Positions 60,710 to 64,000 of a stretch of 64,000 nucleotides of DNA are shown one piece after another (within the stretch, counting starts at the first letter, position 1; each line of letters begins with the position of its first letter). The position numbers and the translations under genes are program-made. The notes beneath the pieces were generated by a model. That model did not search any database and was not told the origin of the DNA. It was given only the letters and a program-made list of their open reading frames with translations. This DNA is from Ramlibacter ginsenosidimutans (lineage in GTDB: Bacteria > Pseudomonadota > Gammaproteobacteria > Burkholderiales > Burkholderiaceae_C): contig NZ_JAEPWM010000011.1 in assembly GCF_016654015.1 (NCBI RefSeq), positions 120,955 to 184,954 of the forward strand. The letters run 5' to 3'.

Positions 60710-60961
60710 CTAGAACCAGCGCGCCGGCGGCGGCAATGTGCCCCTGGGCCTCTTCAACCCGAACATGTTCAAGGACAATCTCGCGGCCACCTGGGGAAGC
60801 AGCGCCTCCTCCTCGTCTTCGAAGACCTTCGGATTCTGGAGCATCTGGTCCGACATGGAGTGATGGCTCTGAAGGGCCTTAATCAACGCCTCCGCCAAGA
60901 CCGCCTTGAAGGCGCCGTTGGCGAACTGGCCAGCTGTTGGGTTCACCTTGGCCCGCGCCAT
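60710..60961 (-). CDS. small hypothetical protein
   Basis: 83 residues from MARAKVNPTAGQFANGAFKA. Helical N-terminal half (AVLAEALIKALQSHHSMSDQ) and an acidic stretch (NPKVFEDEEEALLPQV), then a basic Pro/Arg end. No strong ribosome site, and no recognised family. It lies 21 bases beyond the chimeric SDR/DUF1345 pseudogene on the same strand and might be the remains of another gene. Confidence 0.4.
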   Translation of the reverse strand: MARAKVNPTAGQFANGAFKAVLAEALIKALQSHHSMSDQMLQNPKVFEDEEEALLPQVAARLSLNMFGLKRPRGTLPPPARWF

Positions 60962-60982
60962 GATGCGGGGGAGCAGCCGCCC

Positions 60983-61831
60983 TTAAGCGGCAGGTTGCTT
61001 CGGGCGCGCTTGGGTTGTAGCTTGGCCTGACTGCAAAGATTGTGAGGGGCCGCCAGCCGGGGAAGCGTCACCTGAAAATAAGCCCGACGCCACGTTGATG
61101 GTCAATGCAATGAGCGTCGTGTTGAAGAAGAACGCTAGGGTGCAATGCACCGTGCCTGTCCGGCGCATGGGCCGGCTAGTGAAGCTCACGTCTGCGGTCT
61201 GGCCGGAAGTCCCGATGACACTGGAAAAGTAGAGGAAATCACCGTAGTCAGGCGCGTGGCCGCCAGGAAAGTCGAGAGCACCGCGCTGACCTCGTGTTTC
61301 GGCGAGGTAGTAGTCGTGCGCGTAGTGCAGCGCAAACATCACCGCCATCGCTTCCACCGCCCACTCGGAAGTGTTGTAGGGCCCATAAAAGGGAATCGCG
61401 ATGCGTCCCAGCACGCTGGAGATCTGCAGCAGGAGGCCCGAGCCTTGCGGTCGCATGGGCGGCAGGACGGCGCGATGACGCGCTGCACGCCGAACACGTT
61501 GACGTCGAACAGGCGCTTGAAGTCGTCCTGCGCGAAGGTCTCCTGCACGCCGAGCACGCCGAGGCCCACGTTGTTCACGACGATGTCGATGCCGGCCATG
61601 GCTTGGATCGCAGCCTCGACGCCGGCATTGACGCTGGCGTCCCCGGTGACGTCCATCTCGACGACCGCGGCGCGTTGCCCGCTCCGCGGAGGCTGCTGCG
61701 TTCTTCCCGGCAATGTCGCGCAGCGAGGCTGCCGCTGTGTGGCCGCGCTGCAGCAGTGCGAGGACGGTGCGCTTGCCGAAGCCGCCGTTTGCTCCGGTGA
61801 TGATCGTCAAGGGCTCGAACACAGCAGACAC
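60983..61831 (-). pseudogene. chimeric SDR/DUF1345 pseudogene
   Basis: The 5' part is an [23 protein letters not shown], then in another frame [32 protein letters not shown] and [15 protein letters not shown], then back in the first frame [20 protein letters not shown]. Two frameshifts lie near 61680 and 61470. The catalytic YxxxK is YNTSE, so the Lys is lost. At about 61340 the frame changes identity without a stop: [40 protein letters not shown] and [15 protein letters not shown] are the C-terminal half of a DUF1345 membrane protein. Neither gene is functional; the join marks a recombination or deletion. Confidence 0.75.
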
Positions 61832-62106
61832 TCGAAATTCCTTTGTCTGGGCCTCAAGATCAGGGTTGTTGCAAGGCGAAGAACACAGCGTCGAACTGCG
61901 CTCCATCGAAGTCCGCCCTGCGTGGCCAGGGCGCCGATGCGCGTCTGCAAGGCCGCATCGGCGAGGAAGCGCTCGACCACGGCGTCGTTCTGGCCCGCTG
62001 GCTTCACGCTGCGGGGGTCGATGGGCGCCGCTCCACCCGCCGGCGAGTCTTCACCGCCGGAGATAAACTGGGTTTCGGGAACTTCTATCATTGCCCCAGG
62101 GAACAG

Positions 62107-63066
62107 ATGACGCGCACGTTCGATCCCGTCCAGGTAGGCAGCATTGAGCTGTTCTGCAGGGCTGCCGAGCTTGGCAGTTTCACCGCCGCCGCCGAGGCCA
62201 TGGGGATCACGCCCGCCGCCGTGAGCCGGTCCATCAGCCGGATCGAGGCGCGACTGGGTGTGCGGCTGTTCGTGCGCACCACGCGCAGCATCCGGCTGAC
62301 CAGCGACGGCGAGGTCTACCGGGCCGAGTGCCAGCAGGCACTGGACCAGATCGCCGAAGCCGAACGTGCCATTACCGGCCAGCAGAGGGAGGCCAAGGGA
62401 CTACTGCGTATCAGTGTCGGCACGGTCTACGGGCGCCATCGGCTGGTGCCCCTGCTGCCGCGCTTCACGGCTGCTTATCCCGGGATCGAAATCGAGCTGA
62501 ATCTTTCGAACCGCAACATCGATTTTGTCGAGGACGGCTATGACCTCGCCATCCGCATGGGCGAACCCAGGGACTCCCGGCTCGTGACGCGCAAGCTCGA
62601 AGACGCTTGGCTGGGGGTCTTCGCTTCGCCGGACTACCTGAAGCGCAAGGGCACGCCGAAGTCTGTGGCGGATCTCGGGGACCATGAGTTGATCCAGTTC
62701 GTGCTGCCCAGCACCGGCCGCCCGATGGCGTGGATCTTCAAGGACAGCGAGGGCCGAGACGTCGACTTTGGATTCGAGAGCCGGCAGCGCGTCACGGACG
62801 ACGTGCTTGGCTGCGTCGCATGGGCTCGGGCAGGCGGTGGCCTCTTCCAGATCTACCACTTCGTGGCGCAGGAGGCTGTGCGATCGGGTCAGCTCGTCGA
62901 AGTCCTGAAGCAGGTCGGCGCGCGCGCACGCCCCTTCTACATCCTCTATCCGCAGAACAGGCATCTGTCGGCACGGGTGCGCGCGTTCGCGGACTTCCTG
63001 GTCGGCTCGGTTCAGTTGGCGGGGGCGGCGGAAGGTGCGACAACGGTGAGCGGCGCCATTCTGTGA
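62107..63066 (+). CDS. LysR-type transcriptional regulator
   Basis: 319 residues from MTRTFDPVQVGSIELFCRAA. Winged helix: GSFTAAAEAMGITPAAVSRS and ISRIEARLGVRLFVRTTRSI, the CrgA/DhcR-like subgroup pattern. The effector domain follows (LLRISVGTVYGRHRLVPLLP, NRNIDFVEDGYDLAIRMGEP, LVTRKLEDAWLGVFASPDYL). This subgroup usually regulates a divergent oxidoreductase gene; here the divergent gene is the broken SDR at 60983-61831, so the regulator has lost its local target. The longer frame to 61843 crosses the divergent promoter region and is not used. Confidence 0.9.
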   Translation: MTRTFDPVQVGSIELFCRAAELGSFTAAAEAMGITPAAVSRSISRIEARLGVRLFVRTTRSIRLTSDGEVYRAECQQALDQIAEAERAITGQQREAKGLLRISVGTVYGRHRLVPLLPRFTAAYPGIEIELNLSNRNIDFVEDGYDLAIRMGEPRDSRLVTRKLEDAWLGVFASPDYLKRKGTPKSVADLGDHELIQFVLPSTGRPMAWIFKDSEGRDVDFGFESRQRVTDDVLGCVAWARAGGGLFQIYHFVAQEAVRSGQLVEVLKQVGARARPFYILYPQNRHLSARVRAFADFLVGSVQLAGAAEGATTVSGAIL

Positions 63067-63141
63067 TCAGTGCGTCTGCTGCTGCCAGGGTTTGCGTTGC
63101 CATCACCGATAGGATCGGGCGAAATCGTTCTTGTTGTACCA

Positions 63142-63522
63142 ATGCACGCACCGAAGCGATCGCTGCTCACCGACTTCTATGAGCGGGAAGCGCGAAAGCT
63201 GATTCAAGACGCCAAGGCCAAGCACCAAGAGAAGCTCCAGGAGCACTTCGCCTACGAGGACCTCGCCGAGCTCTTGCGGGCGCACGGCATGGACATCGAG
63301 CACCAAGCGTTGATCAACAAGATCCGCAAAGCGAACTTCTCCCTCACGTTCGCCATGGAGGTGCTGACCGTCCTTGGTCAGCCCCGCATCAACATCCCAC
63401 CGCTGCCCCCAGCCGAGAAGGCGAAAATCCTTCGCCGGTCACGAACTGCTCGGTTATACAGTATTCGCCGCAGTAGCCGGCCGGCCGCTAATGCCCGGGT
63501 GGCGCTGTCGGGAATCTGCTAG
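63142..63522 (+). CDS. DUF6471-like small protein
   Basis: 126 residues from MHAPKRSLLTDFYEREARKL. The core is helical and shaped like a helix-turn-helix: YEDLAELLRAHGMDIEHQAL, INKIRKANFSLTFAMEVLTV, LGQPRINIPPLPP. This resembles DUF6471 domains, small XRE-like proteins common on chromosomes and mobile elements. The C-terminal 35 residues are basic and do not belong to the domain. It may regulate nearby accessory genes. Confidence 0.6.
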   Translation: MHAPKRSLLTDFYEREARKLIQDAKAKHQEKLQEHFAYEDLAELLRAHGMDIEHQALINKIRKANFSLTFAMEVLTVLGQPRINIPPLPPAEKAKILRRSRTARLYSIRRSSRPAANARVALSGIC

Positions 63523-63872
63523 TCCTTGCACGGAACGTCGAGCCAACCCTGGTGCAGATTGAAGGCGGCGCATGCCGGGGCTTATTCCAACACCACCTGT
63601 GAGATCGCTAAACCCTGGCGTTGGCTCAGAATTCGCTACCGTATCGAGAACTCCTGATGTCGAAATAACGGCACGACACCGGCATTGAGGAACGGCTGCA
63701 GTGGACGACCGGCACCCACCGCGTACGTGCACGTACCATGGTCATCTACCGGCCAGTGCCTTGATTCGGCAGTGCTTTTCCTCACCCGAGTAAATCCCGG
63801 ATTATGCGAAGTGAGCCCGCATCGCGTGGTCTTCTGCAGGGGAAGGTTGCTTGGCGCGTCATTGGATGTGCG
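63523..63872. other. intergenic, nothing recognised
   Basis: 350 bases between the DUF6471-like gene and the transposase tail, less GC-rich than most of the window. No frame or repeat of note. An IS terminal inverted repeat would be expected near 63800-63870 but I could not identify it from one end alone. Confidence 0.4.
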
Positions 63873-64000
63873 CTAGTTGTCGAATCTCAGGAGGTTGTTC
63901 ACAGCGCGGATCCGAGACATGGGCGGCCTGTGATTAAGAGCGGAGTGTGGTCGCAGCCAGTTGTAGCGGTCAATGAAGGGCTGCAAAGCGGCTTCGCGTT
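63873..64000 (-). CDS. C-terminal end of an IS481-type transposase (partial)
   Basis: The minus strand enters from the right edge and reads FIDRYNWLRPHSALNHRPPM, SRIRAVNNLL, then RFDN and a TAG stop at 63873-63875. The YN-LRPH-ALN-RPPMSR pattern is the end of the DDE integrase core in IS481-family transposases (IS3-like enzymes have a similar ending). Catalytic residues lie beyond the window. It marks an insertion sequence at the right border. Confidence 0.75.
   Translation of the reverse strand, partial: REAALQPFIDRYNWLRPHSALNHRPPMSRIRAVNNLLRFDN

Overview
The window is high-GC DNA (about 65-70 %) from a Gram-negative bacterium. It carries an outer-membrane porin, a type IVa pilus minor-pilin operon, DUF1800/DUF1501 secreted proteins, UppP, LysR regulators and a QseBC-like two-component pair. 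The gene families, their style and the intergenic decay suggest a betaproteobacterium of the Burkholderiales, probably Comamonadaceae (Ramlibacter/Variovorax-like). This is inference from family content, not a database result. No rRNA, tRNA or CRISPR array was seen.

Layout. 0-3 kb: tail of a CheW-like gene, small helical proteins, the first copy of a small-peptide cassette, then fossil VOC and VIT genes. 3-11 kb: a Tat-exported beta-lactamase-fold hydrolase, two SDRs (one frameshifted), a PAS histidine kinase, and a compact hydrolase/ACP/ketosynthase operon. 11-18 kb: porin, DUF1232 protein, DUF1800/DUF1501 pair, TPR membrane protein. 18-20 kb: decayed CsbD and ketosynthase genes, a small glycine-rich secreted protein, and a 7-bp tandem repeat. 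20-24 kb: AI-2E-type permease, small proteins, UppP. 24-30 kb: scar of a mobile element with a large serine recombinase, a duplicated small membrane gene and a frameshifted TraB-like gene. 30-37 kb: YCII-like protein, beta-propeller proteins, COG4705, PAP2 and PepSY genes divergent from a response regulator/kinase pair.

37-49 kb is one catabolic unit. A leftward operon encodes a mandelate-racemase-type enolase, the full five-gene oligopeptide-type ABC importer, an NAD-dependent epimerase, a RidA protein and an arylformamidase-like hydrolase. It is divergent from a ThDP-dependent decarboxylase/synthase gene, and a LysR regulator sits convergently beyond. The substrate is unknown. 52-58.4 kb is the minor-pilin operon pilE-fimT-pilV-pilW-pilX-pilY1, with stop/start overlaps between most of its genes.

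58-64 kb holds the second copy of the small-peptide cassette, further small proteins, a chimeric SDR/DUF1345 pseudogene next to a LysR gene, a DUF6471-like protein, and the tail of an IS481-type transposase at the right edge.

Two themes stand out. The first is a duplicated, apparently undescribed cassette: a 53-residue peptide under a conserved sigma70-like promoter with an inverted repeat over the predicted start site, paired with a 79-residue protein. The second is an unusual density of gene wreckage and chimeric ORFs (VOC, VIT, SDR, CsbD, ketosynthase, MarR, TraB, MFS, DUF1345), which points to repeated deletion and recombination at the gene borders.
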